Part shown: positions 26,335 through 34,764 of the stretch, in pieces
How positions within the stretch are numbered: the first letter of the stretch is position 1
Layout of the letters: each line of letters opens with the position of its first letter
From: Motilibacter peucedani
Lineage (GTDB): Bacteria > Actinomycetota > Actinomycetes > Motilibacterales > Motilibacteraceae
Reading direction: 5' to 3'
Length of the DNA stretch: 64,000 nt
NCBI RefSeq assembly: GCF_003634695.1
Contig: NZ_RBWV01000010.1
Coordinates: 124,001-188,000, forward strand
Made by a program: the position numbers and the translations under genes
Notes under the pieces: generated by a model
Seen by the model: only the letters and a program-made list of their open reading frames with translations
Told to the model about the DNA's origin: nothing
Database searches by the model: none

Positions 26335-29300
26335 GGTCGGACCCTCGTCTCCTCGTCGAGCAGCGGGGTCCAGAGCCGGCGGGCCAGCTCGCCGAAGGCG
26401 CCCGCCTCCCCGCTCGTGGTCCGCCACGGGTGCCACGGCTGCGCTCCGACGACGGCCGCCACGGGCGCGCCGGCGCCGTAGACGAGGACGTGCTCGGCGT
26501 CGGACTGCTCGCCGGGGAAGCGGCTGTCGCGCCACTTCTGCTCGGCCGTCGCCAGTGCTGCCTCGGGGCGCATGCCGCGGTGGCGCTTCTCGGCGTAGGC
26601 GGCGGCGGTCTTCAGCGGCAGCGGCAGGGGGGTCCGCAGGCCGTCGCGGTGGAGGGCGACGAGGTCGAGCAGGGCGCTCCGGGCGTCGTCGTAGCCGAGG
26701 GGACCGAGCACGCTGCGCGCGGCGCCGGAGGCGGCCCGGCCCACCGCCACCGCCCGCCAGCCGGCGGCCGGCGCGGAGGCGGTGAGCGCGAGCAGCTGCA
26801 CCCACGCGCGCAGCCGGTGGCGAGGACCCAGCCGCGAGTAGGTCAGCGAGAGCAGCACCTCGGCGCGCACCCCGGGCACGGTCCCGGTGAGCCGCGTCCC
26901 GTCGCCGAGCGGCACGTCGACGTCGATGCTGCCCGGGGGAGTCTCCCGCTCGAGCACCGACGCGGCGACCACGGCCTCGACCTCGCGCCCGATCGAGGTG
27001 GCCAGCACCTCGCCGAGGCGCCCGGGCGGCAGGACGCCGCGGCGCAGCTCCAGCTGCTTGCACCGTGCGGGCTCCAGCCCCGACACCCGGTCGCGCAGCA
27101 TCCGCTCGCCGACCGCCCAGGCCTCGAGGGCGTCGAGCTCGACCGGCAGCTCGTCGGCCGGCTCCTCCTCCTCGCGCGTGACGGCCACCTCGAGGCGCTG
27201 GCGCAGGAAGCCGCGCGCCGGGTGCTCGAGCAGGCGCAGCAGGTCGGCCAGCTCGACGTCGGCGGGCGGTCGGGGCGGCAGCGGGGAGGCCAGGAACGGT
27301 GCGGTGGCCGTGCGCGGGCGCAGCGCCGCCTGCGCGCCGGCCCGTGCCAGCGGGTCGAAGCTGAACGGCCCGGGGCGGTGCAGCGCCCCAGGCAGGAAGT
27401 TGCGCTCGTCGAAGGGCTGCAGGGGGTGGACGGTGGTGACGACGTCGCGGGCACGCCGGCCGTCGAGCCCGACGGCCGTGCGGTCGAGCGCGTCGAGCAG
27501 CTCGCCCAGCGGAACGGCGGGCGGCACGGGGGCGCCGGTGCGCTCGTCGGCGCCGGCGTAGGTCACGACCAGGTGCTCGCCGGCGGCGCACAGCGCGTCG
27601 AGGAGCAGCTGCCGGTCCTCGCTGCGCGGGTCGCGCTCGCCCACCCACGGGTCGCGCGCCAGGACGTCGTCGCCGTCGCGCACGGTCTGGCGGGGGAAGA
27701 CGCCGTCGTCGAGCCCGAGCAGGCAGACGACGCGGTGGGGCACCGAGCGCATCGGCACCAGCGTGCAGACGGTCATCGTGCCGGTGCGGAAGCTGGCGCG
27801 CGTGGGCCGCCCGGCCAGCGTCCGCTGCAGGGCGGCGCGGACGTCGGCCAGTCCGACCAGGGAGGTCGCCCCGGCGGCGTCCTGCGCGATGTCGGCCAGC
27901 TCGCCGTGGAGCGCGAGCTCCTGCCACGCCGCGTCCGGCGCGGGGGCCGCGAGTCCCAGGACCGCCGACTCGAGCCCGGCCATCCACTCCGCGACCGGGT
28001 GGGAGCCGGTGAGCAGCTCGAGCGCGGCCTCCAGCCTGTCGAGCAGCTCGGCGAACCGGCCGGCGAGGTCGATGTCGGCGCTGTCCACGTCGTCGAGGGG
28101 GGTGAGGCCGCCCAGCTCGCTGCCCCCGGAGGTGCCTCCGCCAGTAGTCGTGCCCCAGCCCGTGGAGTCCTGCACCGCCGCACCCAGCAGCAGCCGGTCG
28201 AGACCGACCCGCCAGGTGCCCTGGTCGAGCCCGCCCAGCGCCCAGGCGCCGCGGTGCTCGGAGTCGATGCCCCAGCGCACGCCTGCTGCGGCCGTCCAGG
28301 CGCGCAGCCGCTCGACCTCGTCGTCGTCGAAGCCGAAGCGGCGGCGCACCGCGTCGCTGCCGGCGAGGTCGAGGACCTGCGTGGCGGTCACCCGGGCGCC
28401 CCCCAGCTCGAGGAGCTGGCCGAGCACGGAGAACAGCGGGTTGGTCTGTCGGAGGGCGCGGTCGGCCAGCCGGACGCGCAGCCGCGCCGCCGGGTGCGCC
28501 GCGTCGTCCTCGGCGCCGAGCGAGAAGGCCGCGGCGATGAGCGGGGCGAAGGTCTCGATGTCGGGGCACATGACGAGCACGTCGCGCGGCTCGAGGGTCG
28601 GGTCGTCGGCGAGCAGCCCGAGCACGACCTCGCGCAGCACCTCGACCTGGCGCGTGCGGCCGTGGCAGGCGTGAACCTGGACGCTGCGGTCGTCTGCGGC
28701 GAGGACGGCGGGCTCCTCGGGCACGGTGTCGGTCGCCAGGTCGTGCACGAGCCGGCCGAGCAGCGAGTGCGGCGGCGGTGCGACGGCGTGGAGCTCGTCG
28801 CGGGCGCCCGGCGAGGCCCGCCGCAGCAGCTGCTGCAGCTCGAGCAGGTCGCGCGAGAGCGAGGCCAGCAGCGGGTTGCGCAACGAGGCACGCGCCCGGT
28901 CGTCGGCGCGCCGGACGGGCGGGTCGCCCGCGGCCCCGGCGGCCCAGAGCGCCGGCGACGCGTGGTGCAGCCACAGGTGGACGTCGCGGTGGCGCGCGAG
29001 GGCGTCCAGGACGGCGAGCCGCGCGGGGCTGAGCCGGCTCGCGCCGTAGAGGGAGACGCGGGCGGGCAGGTCGCTGAGCGACGGGTCGGCCACCAGCCTC
29101 GCGCAGGCGTCGTCGAGCAGCTCGGCGGGCGACGGGACGGCCAGGTGGGCGCGCAGCCGGCGCCAGAGCTCGGGCTGCCAGTGCAGGTCGGCGTCGAGGG
29201 CGAGCCCGTCACCCCGCTCGTCCCGGCCCTGCGCCCAGGCGCGCAGCATCTGGGGCCGGGACTGGGCGTAGTCGTCGAACAGCCGCGCCAGGCGCTGCAC

Positions 29301-29702
29301 CACCACCACCCGCCTGCCGCGGTCGGTGCTGCCGGAGCCGAGGTGCTGCGCGAGCGTGCGGCACCACGGCTCGCCGGAGCAGGCGTCGACGACGTCGAGC
29401 AGCGCCCACGCCGAGCGCCGCGGCGACCACCGCTCGACGGCCTCGACGTGCTCGGCCGAGGCGGCCTGCAGCACCTCGTCGAGCAGGCGCGCGGGGGAGG
29501 GGAACAGCACGTTGGCGCACACGCCGTCGCCGCCCGGCGCGCCGAGGACGTGCGACAGCCGCTGCGCCAGCCACCGCTCGACGCCCTTGGCCGGCACGGC
29601 GACGACCTCGCTGGCGAAGGGGTCCTCGAGCGGCGCGGCTAGGACCTCGGCGAGGGCGCCCGCGAGCGCGGTGCCTCCGGCGGCACGGTGGACGACGAGC
29701 AC
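26331..29702 (-). CDS. recC: Exodeoxyribonuclease V gamma subunit RecC
   Basis: Chi-recognition and pin subunit of RecBCD, 1123 residues from the GTG at 29702 (VLVVHRAAGG), which matches the start of actinobacterial RecC and has CAGGGGG about 8 nt ahead; a GTG sixteen codons upstream is less likely. The segment KGVERWLAQRLSHVLG is a RecC signature, and the inactive helicase-like fold lacks a Walker A. It is first in the recCBD unit, divergent from the VOC gene. Confidence 0.93.
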   Translation of the reverse strand: MLVVHRAAGGTALAGALAEVLAAPLEDPFASEVVAVPAKGVERWLAQRLSHVLGAPGGDGVCANVLFPSPARLLDEVLQAASAEHVEAVERWSPRRSAWALLDVVDACSGEPWCRTLAQHLGSGSTDRGRRVVVVQRLARLFDDYAQSRPQMLRAWAQGRDERGDGLALDADLHWQPELWRRLRAHLAVPSPAELLDDACARLVADPSLSDLPARVSLYGASRLSPARLAVLDALARHRDVHLWLHHASPALWAAGAAGDPPVRRADDRARASLRNPLLASLSRDLLELQQLLRRASPGARDELHAVAPPPHSLLGRLVHDLATDTVPEEPAVLAADDRSVQVHACHGRTRQVEVLREVVLGLLADDPTLEPRDVLVMCPDIETFAPLIAAAFSLGAEDDAAHPAARLRVRLADRALRQTNPLFSVLGQLLELGGARVTATQVLDLAGSDAVRRRFGFDDDEVERLRAWTAAAGVRWGIDSEHRGAWALGGLDQGTWRVGLDRLLLGAAVQDSTGWGTTTGGGTSGGSELGGLTPLDDVDSADIDLAGRFAELLDRLEAALELLTGSHPVAEWMAGLESAVLGLAAPAPDAAWQELALHGELADIAQDAAGATSLVGLADVRAALQRTLAGRPTRASFRTGTMTVCTLVPMRSVPHRVVCLLGLDDGVFPRQTVRDGDDVLARDPWVGERDPRSEDRQLLLDALCAAGEHLVVTYAGADERTGAPVPPAVPLGELLDALDRTAVGLDGRRARDVVTTVHPLQPFDERNFLPGALHRPGPFSFDPLARAGAQAALRPRTATAPFLASPLPPRPPADVELADLLRLLEHPARGFLRQRLEVAVTREEEEPADELPVELDALEAWAVGERMLRDRVSGLEPARCKQLELRRGVLPPGRLGEVLATSIGREVEAVVAASVLERETPPGSIDVDVPLGDGTRLTGTVPGVRAEVLLSLTYSRLGPRHRLRAWVQLLALTASAPAAGWRAVAVGRAASGAARSVLGPLGYDDARSALLDLVALHRDGLRTPLPLPLKTAAAYAEKRHRGMRPEAALATAEQKWRDSRFPGEQSDAEHVLVYGAGAPVAAVVGAQPWHPWRTTSGEAGAFGELARRLWTPLLDEETRVRP

Positions 29703-29824
29703 GCTGCGGACCCCCTGGTCTGGACTGCGCCGCACAGTACTTCGCGCCACCGACAGCGTCGTCCGGGCCGCGGCCCGGCTGTGGACGGGCGACCTCGTCA
29801 GTGATCCGGTCTAGCGTCCGGACC

Positions 29825-30259
29825 ATGACGTACTCCTTCCAGCTCACCGTCGACTCCACCGCGCCCCACGACCTCGCCGACTGGTGGGCCGAGACCCTCG
29901 GGTGGGAGGTCGAGCCGAGCGACGAGCAGTTCATCGAGCGGATGGTCGGCGCAGGGCACGCCTCCGCCGAGGACACGACCCGGCACCGCGGCGTGCTGGT
30001 GTGGCGCGCGGGCGCGGCGCTCCGGCACCCCGAGGGGCTGCCCGGGGCGCCGCGTGTCCTCTTCCAGCTGGTGCCCGAGGACAAGGTGGTCAAGAACCGG
30101 CTCCACCTCGACCTGCGCACCGGCGAGGACGACGTCGAGGCCGTGGTCGGAGGGCTGGTCGCGCGCGGCGCCACCCGCCTCCACGACGGCCGCCAGGGCC
30201 CGAGCGTCTGGGTGACCATGCAGGACCCGCAGGGCAACGAGTTCTGCGTCTCCCGCTGA
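29825..30259 (+). CDS. VOC-superfamily (glyoxalase/bleomycin-resistance-like) protein
   Basis: Encodes 144 residues with two beta-alpha-beta-beta-beta modules. The pattern F-Q-L-T-V-D-S-x-x-P-H-x-L-A-x-W-W-A-x-x-L-G-W at the start and V-T-M-Q-D-P-Q-G-N-E-F-C-V at the end are typical of the glyoxalase-like domain found in many actinobacterial proteins. A DPEGNEFC-type end usually carries the metal-binding Glu. Substrate unknown. It stands alone, divergent from recC. Confidence 0.85.
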   Translation: MTYSFQLTVDSTAPHDLADWWAETLGWEVEPSDEQFIERMVGAGHASAEDTTRHRGVLVWRAGAALRHPEGLPGAPRVLFQLVPEDKVVKNRLHLDLRTGEDDVEAVVGGLVARGATRLHDGRQGPSVWVTMQDPQGNEFCVSR

Positions 30260-30387
30260 CCCCGGCGCCGGGCCGGTGGCCCGCGGCCGCCGGGTCGTTG
30301 GCCCGATCCTGGCGGTGCGGGCGGGCAGAAGTGGAGGGCTCCGCCGGTTGTCAGCAGCAGTCGGTCTCAACGAGAGGAACGTCCCCC

Positions 30388-31263
30388 ATGAAGGTCCTGC
30401 TCACCGGTGGCACAGGTCTGGTCGGTCGCGGCGTGCTGAAGGCGCTCGTGGCGCACGGCCACGAGGTCACCGCACTCGTACGCAGCGACGCCTCCGCCGC
30501 GACGGTCGCCCAGGCGGGCGCGACGCCCCTGCTCGGCGACATCACCGACGTCGCCTGGCTGACGGGCCAGCTCCGGCAGGTCGACGGCGCCGTCCACGCC
30601 GCGACGACCGGCGAGGGCGACGCGGTGGCGTTCGACCGCGGCGTGGCCTCGGCGGCCGCCGAGGCGTTCGCCGGCACCGGCAAGCCCTACGTCCACACCG
30701 GCGGCGCGTGGGTCTGGGGCCAGGGCGCCGACGTCCGCGAGGACCAGCCCTTCGACGCACCGCAGATCACCGCGTGGCGCGCCGACGTCGAGAAGGTCGC
30801 GCTGACCATCGACGGCGCGCGCGGCACCGTGGTCGCGCCCGGCATCGTCTACGGCTACGGCACCGGGATCCCGCAGGTGCTCGTGCAGGGCCCGGTCGTC
30901 GACGGCGCCCTGACGCTGGTCGGCGACGGCTCGCAGCACTGGACGACCGTGCACTCGGACGACCTCGGCGAGCTCTACGTCCGGGTGCTCGAGGACGGCG
31001 CCGCCGGCGACTACTACATCGGCGCCAGCGGCCAAAACCCGACGGTCCGCGAGCTCGGCGAGGCGGCCGCGCGCGGGCGCGGGCTGTCCGGCGCCGTGGT
31101 GGCGGAGCCGGTCGAGGCGAGCCGCGAGCGGCTCGGCGCCGCGTTCGCCGACGCCCTGCTCCTCGACCAGCAGACCTCGGCCGCCAAGTCGAAGGCGCTC
31201 GGCTGGACCCCCGCCGGCCCCTCGCTCGTCGACGAGCTCGCCTCGGGCTCCTACGCCTCCTAG
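30388..31263 (+). CDS. Atypical extended SDR (NAD-dependent epimerase/dehydratase family)
   Basis: A 291-residue Rossmann protein. It opens with V-L-L-T-G-G-T-G-L-V-G-R-G and has H-T-G-G-A-W-V-W-G in place of the usual catalytic Ser region. The canonical Tyr-x-x-x-Lys is not seen at the expected place, where ITAWRADVEKVA occurs, so it belongs to the atypical NmrA-like group and may lack classical dehydrogenase chemistry. The ribosome site GAGAGGAAC precedes the ATG. No partner gene suggests a pathway. Confidence 0.75.
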   Translation: MKVLLTGGTGLVGRGVLKALVAHGHEVTALVRSDASAATVAQAGATPLLGDITDVAWLTGQLRQVDGAVHAATTGEGDAVAFDRGVASAAAEAFAGTGKPYVHTGGAWVWGQGADVREDQPFDAPQITAWRADVEKVALTIDGARGTVVAPGIVYGYGTGIPQVLVQGPVVDGALTLVGDGSQHWTTVHSDDLGELYVRVLEDGAAGDYYIGASGQNPTVRELGEAAARGRGLSGAVVAEPVEASRERLGAAFADALLLDQQTSAAKSKALGWTPAGPSLVDELASGSYAS

Positions 31264-31309
31264 CGAGCGGCGCCTCCCGCGGTCGCGGGTGCGCCGGCGC
31301 GGCGCGCTC

Positions 31310-31334
31310 GGTTGACCCGCCGCCACCTGGGTAC
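31310..31334 (+). promoter_or_regulatory. Candidate stress-sigma (SigB/SigF-like) promoter
   Basis: GGTTG and GGGTAC are separated by 14 nt, 37 nt before the hemerythrin-domain gene. This resembles the GGTTT-N(14-16)-GGGTAT consensus of actinobacterial general-stress sigma factors. The spacing and one -35 base are off, so it is only a candidate. Confidence 0.4.
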
Positions 31335-31370
31335 CGGGCGCGGTGACACCCGCACCGCAGGAGGCAGCAC

Positions 31371-31949
31371 ATGACCGAGTCGACAGTCCAGCGCGACGTC
31401 ATCGACATCCTCACCGAGGACCACCGCGAGTTCCTGACCCTGGTCGCCGGCATCAAGGTCGCCCAGGACGGCGAGGAGAAGCGCGACCTCACCGACACGC
31501 TGATCGCCGAGCTGGTGCGCCACGCGGTCGCCGAGGAGATGTACGTCTACCCGGCGATGAAGAAGCACCTGCCCGACGGTGCCGAGGCCGTGGAGCACGA
31601 CACCAAGGAGCACAAGGAGCTCGAGGCCACGATGAAGAAGCTCGAGGGCGACGACTCGGGCAGCACCGAGTTCCTCGAGCACCTCGGCGAGCTGGAGGAG
31701 ATCCTGCGCGACCACGTCGACGACGAGGAGTCCGACCAGTTCCCGAAGCTGCGTGCGAACATCCCGGCCGCCGAGCTGGTCGAGATGGGCGAGAAGGTCG
31801 TCGCAGCCAAGGAGGCCGCGCCGACCCGGCCGCACCCGCTCGCGCCCAACAACGCGGTCTTCCACAAGCTCGTCGGCCCGGGCGTCGGGTTCGTCGACCG
31901 GCTGCGCGACAAGCTCACCGGCCGCAACCAGCACGAGGAGCAGCTCTAG
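31371..31949 (+). CDS. Hemerythrin HHE-domain protein
   Basis: Encodes 192 residues of four-helix di-iron domain. His/Glu ligands are visible in EDHREF, R-H-A-V-A-E-E, H-D-T-K-E-H-K-E-L-E and D-H-V-D-D-E-E-S, in the order expected of hemerythrins that bind O2 or act on nitric oxide or peroxide. The C-terminal ~50 residues (P-T-R-P-H-P-L-A-P) are the actinobacterial extension. AGGAGG lies just before the ATG. It ends one base from the convergent GrpB gene. Confidence 0.9.
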   Translation: MTESTVQRDVIDILTEDHREFLTLVAGIKVAQDGEEKRDLTDTLIAELVRHAVAEEMYVYPAMKKHLPDGAEAVEHDTKEHKELEATMKKLEGDDSGSTEFLEHLGELEEILRDHVDDEESDQFPKLRANIPAAELVEMGEKVVAAKEAAPTRPHPLAPNNAVFHKLVGPGVGFVDRLRDKLTGRNQHEEQL

Positions 31950-31950
31950 C

Positions 31951-32484
31951 TCACGCGCTCCCGTCGAGCACGGCACGCACGAACCCGGCCTTGCCCTCGG
32001 TGTATGCCTCGCGGTCGCTCGCGTGCCGTGCGGCGAGGTGCCGCTTGAGCGTGGCGTAGGCGTCGCGCAGGTCGGGGTCGGCGCGCAGCCGGTCGCGGAA
32101 CTCGACCTGCTCGTGCCAGCGCGGCGTGCCTGCGGTCATCACGTGCAGGTGCGCGGCGCGCCGGTCGTCGCGCACCAGCACGTAGAAGCGCCGCCAGGCT
32201 CGCTCGTCGAGCTCCGGCGGCACGTAGTTCCAGCCCTCCGGCGCCAGCACGTCCGCGAGCTCCTCCGCGCAGGCGAGGTCGCGGACCTGCGCCTGCACGT
32301 CGAGCACCGGCTTGGCGTCGAGCCCGGGCACCGACGTGGAGCCGACGTGCTCGACCGGCGCGGTGAGCCACGGGGCGAGCAGGACGTCGAGCCGCGTACG
32401 CAGCGCCTCCCCGAGCTGCGCCCACGCCGGGTCCGCCGGCACCACGTGCACGTCCTCGGTCGCCCACACGGGCCAGTCGCTCAT
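31951..32484 (-). CDS. GrpB family protein
   Basis: A nucleotidyltransferase-fold protein of 177 residues. The family signature is V-E-H-V-G-S-T-S-V-P-G-L-D-A-K-P-V-L-D-V, with later H-L-H-V and F-R-D-x-L-R segments. GrpB proteins are often linked to dephospho-CoA or aminoglycoside kinase-type nucleotidyltransferases, but function is not known. The ATG at 32484 gives the family start; the open frame upstream overlaps the GNAT gene and is spurious. Confidence 0.88.
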   Translation of the reverse strand: MSDWPVWATEDVHVVPADPAWAQLGEALRTRLDVLLAPWLTAPVEHVGSTSVPGLDAKPVLDVQAQVRDLACAEELADVLAPEGWNYVPPELDERAWRRFYVLVRDDRRAAHLHVMTAGTPRWHEQVEFRDRLRADPDLRDAYATLKRHLAARHASDREAYTEGKAGFVRAVLDGSA

Positions 32485-32523
32485 CCGCAGCACGATAGCC
32501 AGCGCGTCGCTAGCCTGACCGGC

Positions 32524-33090
32524 ATGCTGCGGGGTGAGCGGATGGTGCTGCGGGAGTTCCGTCGCGAAGACGTGGAGGCGCGGTTCGCCGAGCAGGGCAA
32601 CGACTGGGCCCTGCACGCGGTCGCCGACGACACCGCCTGGCGCCCGCGGACGCTGGAGCAGGCGCTCGCCCGCTACGACCGCGCGGGCAGCAGCGGCGAG
32701 CCCGACCCCGCCCACGTCTGGTTCACGATCTGCCGGGCGGGCGACCCCGAGCTGGCCTGGGTCGGCGACTCCGGGCTGTGGGGGCTCAACGAGCACCAGG
32801 GCACCGCCCACATCGGCATCGCCCTGAGCCGCAGCGCGCGCGGCGAGGGGCTGAGCACGGAGGTGCTGCGACTGCTGGGCTTCTACGCCTTCCGCATCCG
32901 CCACCTGCACCGGCTCTCGCTCGAGACACTGGGCAGCAACGTGCCGATGCAGCGGGCCGCGCTGGCCGCGGGCTTCGTGCACGAGGGCACCGACCGCGAG
33001 TCGGCCTACGTCCTGGGGGCCTGCGTCGACGAGCTGCGCTTCGGCCTGCTGGCCTCCGAGTGGCGGGAGCACGTACCCGCGGCCACGTAG
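32524..33090 (+). CDS. GNAT-family N-acetyltransferase
   Basis: Encodes 188 residues. The RimJ/RimL-type layout is visible: L-R-G-E-R-M-V-L-R-E-F at the start, the acetyl-CoA-binding S-R-S-A-R-G-E-G-L-S-T-E segment, and N-V-P-M-Q-R-A-A-L-A-A-G-F near the end. It probably acetylates a protein N-terminus or a small molecule. It is divergent from the GrpB gene and 54 nt from the next gene. Confidence 0.85.
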   Translation: MLRGERMVLREFRREDVEARFAEQGNDWALHAVADDTAWRPRTLEQALARYDRAGSSGEPDPAHVWFTICRAGDPELAWVGDSGLWGLNEHQGTAHIGIALSRSARGEGLSTEVLRLLGFYAFRIRHLHRLSLETLGSNVPMQRAALAAGFVHEGTDRESAYVLGACVDELRFGLLASEWREHVPAAT

Positions 33091-33144
33091 CCTGGGACGG
33101 TTCAGCAGCACACCGTCGAGCACGAGTCAGGGGCCCCGCACGTC

Positions 33145-34758
33145 ATGAGCAGCGCCACGCAGGACGTCGCCGCACCCGGCGTGGCAGCGCGCGAGGCTGC
33201 CCGCAGACGTACGTTCGCGGTCATCTCGCACCCCGACGCCGGCAAGTCGACGCTGACCGAGGCGCTGGCGCTGCACGCCGCCGTGATCTCGGAGGCCGGT
33301 GCCGTGCACGGCAAGGCCGGCCGGCGCGGCACGGTCAGCGACTGGATGGAGATGGAGCGCAACCGCGGCATCTCGATCACGTCGAGCGCGCTGCAGTTCT
33401 CCTACGGCGACGCGGTCGTCAACCTGCTCGACACCCCGGGCCACGCCGACTTCTCCGAGGACACCTACCGCGTGCTCGCCGCCGTCGACGCGGCGGTCAT
33501 GCTGCTCGACGCGGCCAAGGGCCTGGAGCCGCAGACGCTCAAGCTGTTCGAGGTCTGCCGCGCGGGCAAGGTGCCGATCATCACTGTCATCAACAAGTGG
33601 GACCGCCCGGGCCGCGAGCCGCTCGAGCTGCTCGACGAGATCGAGAAGACGATCGGGCTGCGCCCGACCCCGATCAACTGGCCGGTCGGCATCGCGGGCG
33701 ACTTCCGCGGGCTGCTCGACCGGCGCACGGGGGAGTACGTCCGCTTCACCCGTACCGCGGGCGGTGCGACCGCCGCGCCGCAGGAGGTGCTCAAGCCGGT
33801 CGAGGCGTTCGAGCGCGAGGGCGACGTGTGGGAGACCGCGCTCGAGGAGTCCGAGCTGCTCGAGGCCTCCGACAGCGACCACGACCAGGAGGGCTTCCTC
33901 GAGGAGCTCACGACGCCGGTGCTGTTCGCGTCTGCGGTGCAGAACTTCGGCGTACGCCAGCTGCTCGACGCGCTCGTCGAGGCGGCTCCCAGCCCGGCCC
34001 CGCGGCCCTCGGTCAGCGGTGAGCGCCGCCCGCTCGACGCGCCGTTCAGCGCGTTCGTCTTCAAGGTGCAGGCGGGCATGGACACCGCCCACCGCGACCG
34101 CGTCGCCTTCGCCCGCGTGTGCTCCGGCGTCTTCGAGCGCGGCATGGTGGTGACGCACGGCTCGACCGGCAAGCCGTTCCACACCAAGTACGCCCAGTCG
34201 ATGCTGGGACGGGAGCGCTCGACGCTCGACCTCGCCTACCCCGGTGACGTGATCGGCCTGGTCAACGCCAACGCGCTGCGCGTCGGCGACTCGCTCTACG
34301 TCGACGAGCCGGTCGAGTACCCCAGCATCCCGTCGTTCGCGCCCGAGCACTTCAGCGTGGTGCGGGCCAAGGACGTCGGGCGCTACAAGCAGTTCCGGCG
34401 CGGCATCGAGCAGCTCGACCACGAGGGCGTCGTGCAGGTGCTGCGCTCGGACCTGCGCGGCGACCAGGCGCCGGTGCTGGCGGCGGTGGGGCCGATGCAG
34501 TTCGAGGTGGCGGCCTACCGCATGGAGCACGAGTTCGGAGCGGCCGTCTCGCTCGAGCCGCTGGAGTACCAGCTCGCGATGCGCACCGACCCCGACGCGG
34601 CGCCGAAGCTGTCGCGGCTGCCGGGCGCCGAGCTGCTCACGCGCTCGGACGGCCAGGCGCTGGCGCTGTTCGTCAACCGCTGGCGGCTCTCGACCGTGGC
34701 TCGTGAGCACCCCGAGCTGACCCTCGAGCCGCTGGTCGGCGGGCGGGCCAACGGGTGA
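33145..34758 (+). CDS. prfC: Peptide chain release factor 3
   Basis: A GTPase that recycles RF1/RF2 after peptide release. The 537 residues have the translational GTPase motifs: G1 SHPDAGKST, G2 R-G-I-S-I-T-S, G3 DTPGHADFSEDTYR, G4 NKWDR. The D-W-M-E-M-E block before R-G-I-S-I and the C-terminal R-E-H-P-E-L-T-L tail identify RF3 rather than EF-G. Many actinobacteria have RF3, although it is absent from others. Confidence 0.95.
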   Translation: MSSATQDVAAPGVAAREAARRRTFAVISHPDAGKSTLTEALALHAAVISEAGAVHGKAGRRGTVSDWMEMERNRGISITSSALQFSYGDAVVNLLDTPGHADFSEDTYRVLAAVDAAVMLLDAAKGLEPQTLKLFEVCRAGKVPIITVINKWDRPGREPLELLDEIEKTIGLRPTPINWPVGIAGDFRGLLDRRTGEYVRFTRTAGGATAAPQEVLKPVEAFEREGDVWETALEESELLEASDSDHDQEGFLEELTTPVLFASAVQNFGVRQLLDALVEAAPSPAPRPSVSGERRPLDAPFSAFVFKVQAGMDTAHRDRVAFARVCSGVFERGMVVTHGSTGKPFHTKYAQSMLGRERSTLDLAYPGDVIGLVNANALRVGDSLYVDEPVEYPSIPSFAPEHFSVVRAKDVGRYKQFRRGIEQLDHEGVVQVLRSDLRGDQAPVLAAVGPMQFEVAAYRMEHEFGAAVSLEPLEYQLAMRTDPDAAPKLSRLPGAELLTRSDGQALALFVNRWRLSTVAREHPELTLEPLVGGRANG

Positions 34759-34764
34759 GCGTCC

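Noticed and set aside
26335-28974. Upstream extension of the recB frame through recC
   Set aside because: The RecB protein begins at the GTG at 26334 by homology; the extension is a shadow of recC.
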